Source: UBA6197 sp047638075
GTDB taxonomy: Bacteria > Pseudomonadota > Alphaproteobacteria > Rhodobacterales > Rhodobacteraceae
Direction of reading: 5' to 3'
NCBI RefSeq assembly: GCF_047638075.1
Contig: NZ_JBLJBV010000008.1
Span: 1-27,350 of the forward strand
DNA length: 27,350 bases
In this document: positions 13,317 through 21,794 of the stretch, piece after piece
Numbering within the stretch: the first letter of the stretch is position 1
How the letters are laid out: every line of letters begins with the position of its first letter
The notes under the pieces: generated by a model
Seen by the model: the letters and a program-made list of their open reading frames with translations, nothing else
Database searches by the model: none
Told to the model about the DNA's origin: nothing
Position numbers and translations under genes: made by a program

Positions 13317-14942
13317 CTACTCCGCCGGTTGAGGGGCAAGGGGGCGGTCGGCTGCGGTGTCTGGAACACCCCGCACCGTAAGCCAGATATTGGTCGCGCC
13401 CACCACCATTCCCGTCAAGAACAGCGCGCCACCGATGAAGCGACCGATATAATAGGGGCGCATCGCCTCGATGCTTTCAAGGAAGGAATAGTTCAGCGTG
13501 CCCGCCGCATTATAGGTGCGCCACATCAGCCCTTGGGTGATGCCCGCGTTCCACAGCGAAAAGACGTAGGTGATCAGCCCCGCAAGGGCGAGCCAGAAGT
13601 GCCATTCGACCAACCGCGCCGAATGCATCTTCTGGCGCCCCCAGATCAGCGGCACGACTGAATAAAAGGCGCCAAACGTCACCATTGCCAGCCACCCCAG
13701 CGCCCCGGAATGCACATGCCCCACCGTCCAGTCGGTATAGTGCGACAGCGCGTTGACCGGGCGGATTGCCATGAAAGAGCCCTCAAACGTCGACAGCCCG
13801 TAAAACACCGCCGCGACGAACATGAACCGCAGCGTTGCATCATCACGAACCCGGTGCCAGGCACCGTTCAACGTGGCAATCGCGTTGCCCGCCGAGGCCC
13901 AGCTTGGCACCAACAGCATGATCGAGAAGGTCATCCCCAACGTCTGCACCCAGTTCGGCAGCGCCGTGTAGTGCAAATGGTGCGAGCCCACCCAAAGGTA
14001 AAAGAAGGTGATCCCCCAAAAGCTTAGGATCGACAGCCGGTAAGAATAGATCGGCCGCTGCGCCCGAACCGGCAGATAGTAGTAAAGCATCCCCAAAAAG
14101 CCGGACGTCATGAAGAACGCCACCGCATTGTGGCCATACCACCATTGCACCATCGCATCCTGCACGCCCGAAAACGCAGGGTAACTTTTCGCGCCCGCAA
14201 AGCTGACCGGCAGCGCCGCCGCATTGACGATATGCAGCATTGCCACCACGATTATAAAGGCGAGGTAATACCAGTTGGCGACATAGATATGCGGTTCGGC
14301 GCGGCGCGCCAAAGTGCGCAGGTAAAGCACCAGATAAACCACCCAGACGATGACCAGCCAGATATCGGCATACCATTCCGGCTCGGCATATTCCTTGGAT
14401 TGGGTGACGCCCATCATATAGCCGGTGACCGCCCAGACCAGAAACAGGTTATACCCGATCAACACGAACCACGGGCTTAACTGGTCGGCCAGCCTTGTGC
14501 GGCAGGTCCGCTGCATGACGTGAAACGAGGTGGCGATCAGCGCGTTGCCGCCAAACGCAAAGATGACGCCGGTGGTATGCACCGGGCGAATTCGGCCATA
14601 GCCTGACCAGGCCTGCCCGAAGGTCGCGTCGGGCCAGACCATCAGCGCCGCAACCCAAAGCCCGATTGCCATGGCAAACACGCCCCAGGCCATCGAGATC
14701 AGGATGCCGACCTTGATCGGGTCGTCGTAATAGCGTTGCAGGCGGGCGGGGTCGGGCTGGGGTTCCTCCAGCACGCTGCCGACCGCAAAGACCAGGATCA
14801 GACCCAGCACCAGCGCCATGAAACCATGAACCGCCATCGGGTCATGTTTGCCCGCCGCTGCCATTATCAAACCGACCAATGCAAGGCCCAAAGCTAGCAG
14901 CAGGGCCAAGGAACGTTCGGCGCGGGTCAGCTGTGCGATCAT
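13317..14942 (-). CDS. ccoN: cytochrome c oxidase cbb3-type subunit I (CcoN)
   Basis: The catalytic subunit of the cbb3 haem-copper oxidase, which reduces O2 to water at high affinity (541 aa, about 12 or more membrane helices). Visible ligand motifs are VHTTGVIFAFGGNALIATSF (low-spin haem), WWYGHNAVAFFMTSGFLG (CuB His), VGSHHLHYTALP (CuB His pair) and TVGHVHSGALGW (haem His residues). The first about 60 residues form two extra hydrophobic helices before the usual core, seen in some CcoN proteins. It heads ccoNOQP and follows nsrR on the same strand after 85 bp, so it may be under NsrR control or co-transcribed with it. I see no clear FNR site in the gap. Confidence 0.94.
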   Translation of the reverse strand: MIAQLTRAERSLALLLALGLALVGLIMAAAGKHDPMAVHGFMALVLGLILVFAVGSVLEEPQPDPARLQRYYDDPIKVGILISMAWGVFAMAIGLWVAALMVWPDATFGQAWSGYGRIRPVHTTGVIFAFGGNALIATSFHVMQRTCRTRLADQLSPWFVLIGYNLFLVWAVTGYMMGVTQSKEYAEPEWYADIWLVIVWVVYLVLYLRTLARRAEPHIYVANWYYLAFIIVVAMLHIVNAAALPVSFAGAKSYPAFSGVQDAMVQWWYGHNAVAFFMTSGFLGMLYYYLPVRAQRPIYSYRLSILSFWGITFFYLWVGSHHLHYTALPNWVQTLGMTFSIMLLVPSWASAGNAIATLNGAWHRVRDDATLRFMFVAAVFYGLSTFEGSFMAIRPVNALSHYTDWTVGHVHSGALGWLAMVTFGAFYSVVPLIWGRQKMHSARLVEWHFWLALAGLITYVFSLWNAGITQGLMWRTYNAAGTLNYSFLESIEAMRPYYIGRFIGGALFLTGMVVGATNIWLTVRGVPDTAADRPLAPQPAE

Positions 14943-15027
14943 CGGGTATCCTTACTTCATATTCAAAAGTTGACAGTTCTCCAAAGCGGGGATGTCGGGG
15001 TTTGGTCCGGTGGGTGTGGGCGCGGTG

Positions 15028-15468
15028 TCATCGCAGCACCAGCGTGCCAGCCGGCACAAGCGCCAGCGGGGGCAGGGCGATATCGGCCAGCGTCGAGCGA
15101 TCAAGATCGGCCAGAAAGGCCGCTTCTGCATTGCGCAGCCGTGCCTTTAGCAGGCAACAGCCGGTGATGGTGCAATCGCCGCCCCCCACCGCAAAGCAAT
15201 CGACCAGCGCCTGCCCGTCTTCCAGTATTCGAATCACATCGCCTAGCCTGACCTGATCCGCCGGGCGCGCCAGCATGGCCCCCCCACCGGCCCCACGCCG
15301 CGTGGTGACAATGCCCGCCTGCGCCAGGCTGGCAACGATCTTTGTCAGATGATTGCGTGACAAGGCAAATTCATCCGCCAATTCCGCAGTGGAAAACGCT
15401 CGGTCAGGGGCTGAGGCAATCCGCATCAGTGCGCGGAGGCCAAATTCGGTGAAGGAGGTCAGGCGCAT
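15028..15468 (-). CDS. nsrR: Rrf2-family nitric-oxide-sensing repressor NsrR
   Basis: A 146-aa Rrf2 regulator. The winged helix is at the N-terminus (MRLTSFTEFGLRALMRIASA, then FALSRNHLTKIVASLAQAG). The Fe-S ligands are the cysteines in LVDCFAVGGGDCTITGCCLL (about residues 91-110), the spacing expected for NsrR more than for IscR or RirA. NsrR loses DNA binding when its cluster reacts with NO. The start at MRLTSFTEF is chosen over a longer frame that runs through the divergent promoter. The genes on both sides (ccoN and the globin string) fit an NO regulon. Confidence 0.82.
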   Translation of the reverse strand: MRLTSFTEFGLRALMRIASAPDRAFSTAELADEFALSRNHLTKIVASLAQAGIVTTRRGAGGGAMLARPADQVRLGDVIRILEDGQALVDCFAVGGGDCTITGCCLLKARLRNAEAAFLADLDRSTLADIALPPLALVPAGTLVLR

Positions 15469-15488
15469 TGCAGCTTTCACTATGAATT

Positions 15489-15503
15489 GGCATTTACAAT
15501 ACC
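15489..15503. promoter_or_regulatory. putative NsrR operator between nsrR and the globin gene
   Basis: GGCATTTACAATACC is an imperfect inverted repeat (GGCATT / AATACC, 11 of 12 positions pair) of the AT-centred kind bound by NsrR. It lies in the 68-bp gap between the divergent nsrR and globin starts, where it could repress both. This is an inference from position and symmetry. Confidence 0.55.
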
Positions 15504-15536
15504 TATTATCAGAGTTTATCTCTCGCGCAACCCCTG

Positions 15537-16016
15537 ATGAAGGACTTGCCGCCCATGTGCGCCGCCGCCCCAAAGATACAGCCCGCCAGCGTTCGCCCGC
15601 AGGTGACGGCCGATCTGATGGCGCGCACCGGCCTTGATGAGCTGATCCTGACGCAGCTTGTGCACGGGTTTTATGACCGGGTTCGGCGTGATCCGCTGCT
15701 GGGGCCGATCTTTGATGCCCATATCAAGGATTGGGGGCCGCATCTGGAACGAATGGTCGAATTCTGGTCCTCGGTCGCATTGATGACCGGGCGGTATCAT
15801 GGCGCGCCCATGCCCAAGCATCTGCCGCTGCCAGTCGAGGGCGAGCATTTTGAGCGTTGGCTGTCGCTGTTTCGCGCAACGGCCAAGGACGTGTGCCCAC
15901 CGGCCGGTGCCGCCTGGGTGATTGAGCGGGCCGAACGGATCGCCGCCTCAATTCACCTCAACATTCAGGATGCGCGCGTGTATCATGGTAAGGCAGGCTT
16001 ACCGCCACAGCTGTAA
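15537..16016 (+). CDS. group III truncated haemoglobin
   Basis: A 159-aa globin of the truncated 2-on-2 fold, group III. It has the helix B/E pattern (LVHGFYDRVRRDPLLGPIFD, then WGPHLERMVEFWSSVALMTG with YHG) and the proximal His in HFERWLSLFRATA (about residue 104). Group III globins bind O2 and NO and are linked to nitrosative stress in several proteobacteria. It is the first gene of the plus-strand string driven from the nsrR divergent region. The start could instead be the downstream ATG at MCAAAP. Confidence 0.85.
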   Translation: MKDLPPMCAAAPKIQPASVRPQVTADLMARTGLDELILTQLVHGFYDRVRRDPLLGPIFDAHIKDWGPHLERMVEFWSSVALMTGRYHGAPMPKHLPLPVEGEHFERWLSLFRATAKDVCPPAGAAWVIERAERIAASIHLNIQDARVYHGKAGLPPQL

Positions 16017-16031
16017 AGAAGGATGACAAGG

Positions 16032-16508
16032 ATGAAAGCCGATATGCCCCCCAAAGATCCCGCCGCGCTGACCACCTTTATCGAGACGCGCTACCACGCC
16101 GTCCACCGCGAACAACTGCCACAGCTTGCGACGTTGGCGTTGAAAATCGAACAGGTTCATGCAGGCGCACCTGACGTGCCGCAGGGGCTTGGGGCGTTGT
16201 TGCAGCACATGATCGGTGAGTTGGAAGTGCATATGAAGAAAGAGGAGCTGATCCTGTTTCCGGCCATCAGGCGCGGCGGCATGCCGGGGCTTGAAAACCC
16301 GATTGCGGTGATGCGCGCCGACCATGACGACCATCAGGCCGAAGTCGCGCAGATCCGCGCGCTGACCAATGACCTGACTTTGCCCGCCGGCGCCTGCAGA
16401 ACATGGACCGCGCTTTACGAGGGGCTGGCCGTGTTTCTGGATGATCTGGACGCCCATATCCGGCTGGAAAATGAGGTTCTGTTTCCTCAGTTTGAACCAG
16501 CCGCCTGA
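16032..16508 (+). CDS. hemerythrin-domain protein (RIC/DnrN-like)
   Basis: A 158-aa di-iron protein. Hemerythrin ligand motifs are YHAVHREQLPQL, HMIGELEVHMKKEELILFP, MRADHDDH and HIRLENEVLFPQF. They match the C-terminal domain of the Fe-S repair proteins YtfE/ScdA/DnrN, but the short N-terminal ScdA domain is missing. In denitrifiers such proteins repair or protect iron centres during NO stress. I prefer this ATG because AAGAAGG lies 9 nt upstream; the ATG at 16023 sits directly on that site. Confidence 0.8.
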   Translation: MKADMPPKDPAALTTFIETRYHAVHREQLPQLATLALKIEQVHAGAPDVPQGLGALLQHMIGELEVHMKKEELILFPAIRRGGMPGLENPIAVMRADHDDHQAEVAQIRALTNDLTLPAGACRTWTALYEGLAVFLDDLDAHIRLENEVLFPQFEPAA

Positions 16509-16540
16509 CCCTTGGCCCCGCAGCCCCGAAGGAGAGACCC

Positions 16541-16885
16541 ATGACAGATATCTCAATGCCCAAAGCCACCCGTGCCCATGCTGAAAAGCGCCATGCACTG
16601 GCCCCTGCGGCGGATGATGCCTTTCGCGCCTTCGGGGCCGCCGTGTTTGCGCCCGGCGCGCTGGATGCGCGCACCAAACAGCTTATCGCGGTTGCGGTTG
16701 CCCATGTCACGCAATGCCCGTGGTGCATCGAGGGCCATGTAAAGGCGGCCCGCCGCGAAGGTGCAAGCGGCGAGGCGATCATGGAGGCAATCTGGGTTGC
16801 CGCCGAAATGCGCGCGGGCGCTGCCTTTGCTCATTCGATCAAGGCGTTAGAGTTGATCGACCCGGAACTGGCCGCCAAGAAATGA
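16541..16885 (+). CDS. carboxymuconolactone decarboxylase/AhpD-like protein
   Basis: A 114-aa protein with the AhpD-type redox motif in THVTQCPWCIEGHVKAA-like sequence (CPWC at about residues 59-62, His downstream). This family acts in peroxide or thiol redox defence, with the Cys pair doing disulfide exchange. The ribosome site GGAGAGA precedes the ATG. It sits in the NO-stress string, which suggests a redox-protection role. Confidence 0.82.
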   Translation: MTDISMPKATRAHAEKRHALAPAADDAFRAFGAAVFAPGALDARTKQLIAVAVAHVTQCPWCIEGHVKAARREGASGEAIMEAIWVAAEMRAGAAFAHSIKALELIDPELAAKK

Positions 16886-17265
16886 CGACGGCCATTCACC
16901 TGTGCCGCGCTTATGACGCCCGCGATGGGGCAAAGACCGTCGGCGCGCGACTGTTGGTGGACAGGCTGTGGCCGCGCGGCATTGCCAAGGCAGATCTGCC
17001 GATCGACGCCTGGCTGCGCGATCTGGCCCCCAGCACGTCCTTGCGCAAATGGTTCGATCATGACCCCGCAAAATGGGACGGCTTCAAAACCCGATACGAA
17101 ACTGAGTTGAACGAAGCCCCCGATGTGGTCGACCAGGCGCTGGGCTGGTGCCGCAAGGGACCGGTCACGCTACTTTACGGCGCAAAGGACACCGAGCATA
17201 ATCAGGCCCTTGTCTTGCGCGATTACCTGGAAGAAAAGCTGGGGAAAAAGGTGTCACATGAGTGA
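16882..17265 (+). CDS. DUF488 family protein
   Basis: A 127-aa protein with family signatures RLLVDRLWPRGIAKADLPID and WLRDLAPSTSLRKWFDHDP, then VTLLYGAKDTEHNQALVLRD. Its function is unknown; the family is often annotated as a uroporphyrin-III methyltransferase-like small protein, and I would not rely on that. The start overlaps the AhpD-like stop (ATGA) and its end overlaps the next gene, so the genes are translated together. Confidence 0.82.
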   Translation: MTTAIHLCRAYDARDGAKTVGARLLVDRLWPRGIAKADLPIDAWLRDLAPSTSLRKWFDHDPAKWDGFKTRYETELNEAPDVVDQALGWCRKGPVTLLYGAKDTEHNQALVLRDYLEEKLGKKVSHE

Positions 17266-18295
17266 ATTCAACCTGCATACCCCGGTTTGCGATTTGCTGG
17301 GGTGCGCGCATCCGGTCCTGCTCGCGGGGATGGGCGGGGTTGCGCGGTCTGACCTTGTCGCGGCGGTGGCCGAGGCGGGGGGATACGGTGTGCTGGGGAT
17401 GGTTCGGGAAAGCCCTGAACTGATCACCCAAGAGGTGGCGGCAATCCGCAGCCTGACCAATCACCCGTTTGCGGTGAATCTGATCCCTGCGGCAACCGAA
17501 GCCCGCCTGCTGGATGCAGAGCTGGGCACTTGTTTCGATCTTGCGGTTCCTGCGCTGTGCTTTTTCTGGGATGTGGTGCCAGAGGCGGTCGCGCGGGCCA
17601 AGAAGGCCGGGGTGCTGGTGTTGCATCAGGTCGGCTCGCTCGCGGCTGCCAAAGCGGCCGAGGCGGCGGGCGCCGATGTGGTGATTGTTCAGGGGGTCGA
17701 GGCCGGCGGGCATGTGCATGGCACGGTCGGGGCATTGGTGCTGGTCGAACAGGTCGCACGGGCGGTATCGATTCCGGTGATCGCGTCGGGCGGTTTTGCC
17801 ACGGGGGCGGGGCTGGTTGCCGCGATGGCGCTGGGGGCAGAGGGTATTCATTGCGGCACCGCGTTCCTGGCCACGGCAGAATCCTTTGCGCATGATGACC
17901 ACAAGGCCCGCATATTGGCTGCGATGGCCGAGGATACCGTTTTCACCGATGCTTTCGCACTGAACTGGCCGCCCAATTCACCCGTCCGGGTGATCCGCAA
18001 TTCGGTTACGGATGCGCTGGGGCATGACCTTATGGGGCACCACCCCGATCGCCTGCCGCATGAGGTGATCGCGCAGGATGGCGGCAAGCCCTTGTTGAAA
18101 TTCAGCACCGACTCGCCCTTGCGCACGACAACGGGTGATCTGGAGGCCTTGGCCGCCTATGCCGGTCAAGGTGTTGCGCTGATCAATGATTTGCCCAGAG
18201 CCGCAGAACGGCTCGCTGCGATCTTGGCCGAGGCGCAGATTGCACTGGCGCGGATGAACCGCCTTACCCATGCAAAGCCGGGGGCCATGGAATGA
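17258..18295 (+). CDS. nitronate monooxygenase (FMN-dependent)
   Basis: A 345-aa TIM-barrel flavoprotein of the 2-nitropropane dioxygenase/NMO family. It has the N-terminal segment PVLLAGMGGVARSDLVAAVA, VEAGGHVHG (FMN/active-site loop, about 146-155), IPVIASGGFATGAGLVAAMA and GAEGIHCGTAFLATAES (phosphate binding). It oxidises nitronates to aldehyde plus nitrite. Together with the NO-linked neighbours this suggests a role against toxic nitro compounds. The start ATG overlaps the DUF488 stop; a longer frame extends into that gene and is not used. Confidence 0.85.
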   Translation: MSEFNLHTPVCDLLGCAHPVLLAGMGGVARSDLVAAVAEAGGYGVLGMVRESPELITQEVAAIRSLTNHPFAVNLIPAATEARLLDAELGTCFDLAVPALCFFWDVVPEAVARAKKAGVLVLHQVGSLAAAKAAEAAGADVVIVQGVEAGGHVHGTVGALVLVEQVARAVSIPVIASGGFATGAGLVAAMALGAEGIHCGTAFLATAESFAHDDHKARILAAMAEDTVFTDAFALNWPPNSPVRVIRNSVTDALGHDLMGHHPDRLPHEVIAQDGGKPLLKFSTDSPLRTTTGDLEALAAYAGQGVALINDLPRAAERLAAILAEAQIALARMNRLTHAKPGAME

Positions 18296-18987
18296 GCCGC
18301 GATGATCACGCCCAAAGGGGCTATGCGTCGCCCCCTTGCTATGCGCATGAGATTGACCCAACCTATTTCGATCCGCTTGGGGTTGATCCGCAGCAGGCGC
18401 AGGACGTCGCGCGTTGGCGCCGCGCAGAACGCACGCGCCTCTTGACCGAACGGGCGGCGCTGTCGGTCGAGGCCCGAAAAGCCGCGGCCCGCACCATTGC
18501 CGAACATCTCGACCAGTTTCTGGCAGAGCGGTTCGCCAGCCTGCGCGGGCTGACGATTTCGGCGTGGTGGCCCATCAAGGCTGAGCTGGATCTGCGGTTT
18601 TGGTTGACGGGGCTGGCGGCGCAGGGCGCGCGGGCGGCTTTGCCGCTGGTCACCACGCGCGCCGCCCCGCTGATTTTTCGCGCCTGGACAGCCGAGACCA
18701 AAATGGAGCGCGGATTTTGGAACATTCCCGTTCCCGCCGAGGGTCCGGCCCTCACCCCCGATATCGTTCTTTCCCCGGTCGTCGGCTGGGACGCCGAAGC
18801 CTACCGCCTGGGCTACGGCGGTGGTTATTTTGACCGCACCTTGGCCGCGCTTGCACCGCGACCGCTGGCTATCGGGGTCGGGCTTGACACGGCCCGTATT
18901 GCTACGATCTTTCCGCAACCCCATGACATCCCAATGCAAGCCATCATAACCGAGACGGGCCTGCACACACCAAAGGACAGACCATGA
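18292..18987 (+). CDS. 5-formyltetrahydrofolate cyclo-ligase
   Basis: A 231-aa enzyme of the MTHFS family, converting 5-formyl-THF and ATP to 5,10-methenyl-THF. The diagnostic C-terminal motif GWDAEAYRLGYGGGYFDRTL (about residues 163-182) is intact. The N-terminal 35 residues (YASPPCYAHEIDPTYFDPLG) are an extension seen in some alphaproteobacterial members. It overlaps both neighbours by four bases. A folate enzyme here has no obvious NO link and may simply ride in the operon. Confidence 0.87.
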   Translation: MSRDDHAQRGYASPPCYAHEIDPTYFDPLGVDPQQAQDVARWRRAERTRLLTERAALSVEARKAAARTIAEHLDQFLAERFASLRGLTISAWWPIKAELDLRFWLTGLAAQGARAALPLVTTRAAPLIFRAWTAETKMERGFWNIPVPAEGPALTPDIVLSPVVGWDAEAYRLGYGGGYFDRTLAALAPRPLAIGVGLDTARIATIFPQPHDIPMQAIITETGLHTPKDRP

Positions 18988-20204
18988 AGACCTCTGCCGA
19001 AAAAATGCGCGCCTGGACCGGCCCAGCAATCTTTAGTTTTGGCTTCAGGCCATTCTTTTTACTGGGCACGATCTGGGCGGCCCTGGCGATGGTGGTCTGG
19101 GTGCTGATGCTGACTGGGCGCGATATTTTCCCAACTGCTTTCGATCCGGTTTCATGGCACGCGCATGAATTTCTGTTCGGCTATCTTGGGGCGGTTCTGG
19201 CGGGGTTCTTGCTGACGGCGGTGCCAAACTGGACCGGGCGCCTGCCGATGGTCGGCTGGCCGCTGGCGGGGCTGGTGGGGCTTTGGGTGCTGGGGCGGTT
19301 CGCGGTAGCCGTGTCTGCCCTTTTGCCCTGGGGGCTGGTGATGATTGCTGATCTGGCGTTTCCGATAGCCTTGGCGTTGGTATTGTCCCGCGAGATATTC
19401 GCTGGGAAAAACTGGAAGAACCTGCCCGTTGTGGGGTTGGTATTCGGGTTTGTGGTGGCCAACGCGCTTTATCACCTGACGTTGGCGCAGGGCGGCTATC
19501 CGGCGGGCGGGGTCGGGCTGCGGCTGGGGCTGGCGGCTGCGGTGACGATGATTTCTTTGATCGGCGGGCGTATCGTGCCCAGTTTTACACGCAACTGGTT
19601 GGCGCAACGGCGGCATCCGTCGTTACCGGTGCCTTATGGCCGGGCCGATGGGGGGGTGCTGGTGCTGACACTGGTGGCGCTGCTGTTGTGGGTGACCTGG
19701 CCGGCGCAGGTTGTGACGGCTGTCGCCTGTGCGCTGGTCGGGGTTGCACATTTCTGGCGCCTGTCGCGCTGGTCAGGACGGCACGCGGTAGGTGAGCCGC
19801 TGGTCTGGGTGCTTCATGTCGGCTACGCCTTTGTCCCGCTGGGGTTTTTGGCGATCGCAGCGGGGCATTTCATACCCGGCATGGGGCCTGCCGCACAACA
19901 TGTGTGGATGGCAGGCGCGATCGGATTGATGACGCTGGCGGTGATGACGCGTGCCAGCCTTGGTCATGCCGGGCGCCCCTTGCATGCGACGCGCCCGATT
20001 GCGTCGCTTTACGTCTTGTTGATCGTATCGGTCCTGGCCCGCTTCTCCATGGGCATTTTCCCGGATCAGGATTGGTTGCTGCATCTGGCGGCCGGGGCGT
20101 GGATTGCTGCGTTTGGTGGTTTTGCGGTGATTTACTGGCCAGTGCTTGCGCGTCCCCGCGAGGCCAAGCGCCAACCAATGAGCGCCGCCCGCCTGAAGGG
20201 ATAG
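18984..20204 (+). CDS. nnrS: NnrS family haem-copper membrane protein
   Basis: A 406-aa polytopic membrane protein with about 12 helices. The opening FSFGFRPFFLLGTIWAALAM and WHAHEFLFGYLGAVLAGFLL (the first His-rich helix) are typical of NnrS, as is MTRASLGHAGRPL. NnrS is a haem- and copper-containing protein regulated with denitrification or NO-stress genes. It helps protect cells from NO, probably by affecting iron-nitrosyl formation. It is the last gene of the plus string. Confidence 0.9.
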   Translation: MKTSAEKMRAWTGPAIFSFGFRPFFLLGTIWAALAMVVWVLMLTGRDIFPTAFDPVSWHAHEFLFGYLGAVLAGFLLTAVPNWTGRLPMVGWPLAGLVGLWVLGRFAVAVSALLPWGLVMIADLAFPIALALVLSREIFAGKNWKNLPVVGLVFGFVVANALYHLTLAQGGYPAGGVGLRLGLAAAVTMISLIGGRIVPSFTRNWLAQRRHPSLPVPYGRADGGVLVLTLVALLLWVTWPAQVVTAVACALVGVAHFWRLSRWSGRHAVGEPLVWVLHVGYAFVPLGFLAIAAGHFIPGMGPAAQHVWMAGAIGLMTLAVMTRASLGHAGRPLHATRPIASLYVLLIVSVLARFSMGIFPDQDWLLHLAAGAWIAAFGGFAVIYWPVLARPREAKRQPMSAARLKG

Positions 20205-20371
20205 GTAGCGCCTTTAACCGTGGCCCGGCCAGGGGTGGTCGGGCTGATCTTCGCGCGCTGTTCCGACAAAAAAGACAAATTCTTGCGCCGGAGCCGTTCC
20301 AATCTCAGAAAAATTGCGCTAAGCGATCCGAAAATAGCCTGCAAACGAAGTTCCTTTCCTAAAGGCATCAC

Positions 20372-21721
20372 ATGAACAAGATCGACGATAAATTGCAGCC
20401 AATCCTGGCTGAAGTGGTAAGCCGCAATGCGGGCGAGCCGGAGTTTCACCAAGCCGTGCAGGAGGTTCTGGAAAGCCTTGGGCGGGTGGTGGCCAAACAT
20501 CCGCACTATCTGGAAGCGGCCCTGATTGAACGGATCTGTGAACCCGAACGCCAGATCATCTTTCGCATTCCTTGGGTCGATGACGCGGGAAATGTCCAGA
20601 TCAACCGCGGTTTTCGGGTTCAGTTCAACTCGGCGTTGGGGCCCTACAAGGGGGGCCTGCGGTTTCATCCGTCGGTCAATGTCGGGATCATCAAGTTTCT
20701 GGGCTTTGAACAGACCTTCAAGAACGCCTTGACCGGTATGCCCATCGGGGGCGGCAAGGGCGGTTCGGACTTTGACCCCAAAGGTCGCTCTGACGCCGAA
20801 ATCATGCGGTTTTGTCAGTCCCTCATGACCGAATTGCACCGCCACCTGGGTGAATATACCGATGTGCCAGCGGGTGACATTGGCGTGGGTGGCCGCGAAA
20901 TTGGTTATATGTTCGGCCAATACAAACGGCTGACAAACCGTTATGAGGCGGGCATCTTGACCGGTAAGGGTCTGAGCTATGGCGGGTCGCAGGCGCGCAC
21001 CGAGGCGACGGGCTATGGCAACACCTATTTTGTGCAAGCCATGCTGGAAACCAAAGGCACCAGCTTTGATGGTAAGCGGGTCGTGGTTTCGGGCTCGGGC
21101 AACGTCGCGATCTATTCCATCGAAAAGGTGCAAGAGTTTGGCGGGAAAGTCGTCGCTTGCTCGGATTCCAGCGGCTATGTGATTGATGAAAATGGCATTG
21201 ACCTGGCACTGTTGCAGGAAATCAAAGAGGTTCGGCGCGAACGCATCTCTGAATATGCGCTTCGCAGGGGCGAGGGTGTCCAGTTTATCGCCAACGGTTC
21301 GATCTGGGATGTGCCTTGCGATGTAGCGATGCCGTCGGCAACGCAGAATGAACTGTCGGGCAAAGATGCGCATACGCTGATCAAGAACGGTGTGATCGCT
21401 GTGGGCGAGGGGGCCAACATGCCCTCAACCCCCGAGGCGGTGCGGATTTTTCAGGATGCGGGCGTGTTGTTTGCCCCCGGCAAGGCGGCAAACGCGGGCG
21501 GTGTGGCGACCTCGGCGCTTGAAATGCAGCAAAACGCGTCGCGCGACAGCTGGTCGTTCGATCAGACCGAAACGCGTTTGGCGGCCATCATGCGCGGCAT
21601 CCACGACCGGTGCTATGAGACTGCTGATGAATACGGCGCGCCGGGCGACTATGTTCTGGGCGCGAACGTCGCAGGGTTCGTGCGCGTGGCCGAGGCAATG
21701 CGCGCCTTGGGTGTCGTCTGA
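20372..21721 (+). CDS. gdhA: NADP-specific glutamate dehydrogenase
   Basis: A 449-aa hexameric-type enzyme that makes glutamate from 2-oxoglutarate and ammonium. Visible motifs are YKGGLRFHPSVN, the catalytic Lys region MPIGGGKGGSDFDPKG (about residues 123-138), PAGDIGVGGREIGYMFGQYK, and the Rossmann segment VVVSGSGNVAIYSIEK (about 237-252). The NADP-type sequence and full length match GdhA. It is monocistronic, with a 168-bp leader from nnrS and the double hairpin after it. Confidence 0.94.
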   Translation: MNKIDDKLQPILAEVVSRNAGEPEFHQAVQEVLESLGRVVAKHPHYLEAALIERICEPERQIIFRIPWVDDAGNVQINRGFRVQFNSALGPYKGGLRFHPSVNVGIIKFLGFEQTFKNALTGMPIGGGKGGSDFDPKGRSDAEIMRFCQSLMTELHRHLGEYTDVPAGDIGVGGREIGYMFGQYKRLTNRYEAGILTGKGLSYGGSQARTEATGYGNTYFVQAMLETKGTSFDGKRVVVSGSGNVAIYSIEKVQEFGGKVVACSDSSGYVIDENGIDLALLQEIKEVRRERISEYALRRGEGVQFIANGSIWDVPCDVAMPSATQNELSGKDAHTLIKNGVIAVGEGANMPSTPEAVRIFQDAGVLFAPGKAANAGGVATSALEMQQNASRDSWSFDQTETRLAAIMRGIHDRCYETADEYGAPGDYVLGANVAGFVRVAEAMRALGVV

Positions 21722-21728
21722 AAAAGCG

Positions 21729-21794
21729 GCCCCGGCCAGGTTTTATGGCCGGGGCACTGACAGGGCAGCCCCGGTGCTGCCCTCTTTGATTTTC
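21729..21794. terminator. double-hairpin terminator between gdhA and the SQR gene
   Basis: A 9-bp perfect stem, GCCCCGGCC with GGCCGGGGC (21729-21755), is followed by a second stem, GGGCAGC with GCTGCCC (21763-21782), then TCTTTGATTTT. It lies between convergent genes and probably ends transcription from gdhA; the first hairpin could serve the minus-strand gene. Confidence 0.75.

Noticed and set aside
14943..15027. Possible FNR site TTGACAGTTCTCCAA before ccoN
   Set aside because: The second half does not match the ATCAA or GTCAA half-site and the spacing is wrong.
20132..21373. 413-codon minus-strand open frame over gdhA
   Set aside because: It is antisense to a clear, full-length gdhA with all motifs; the frame stays open because of GC-rich codon bias.
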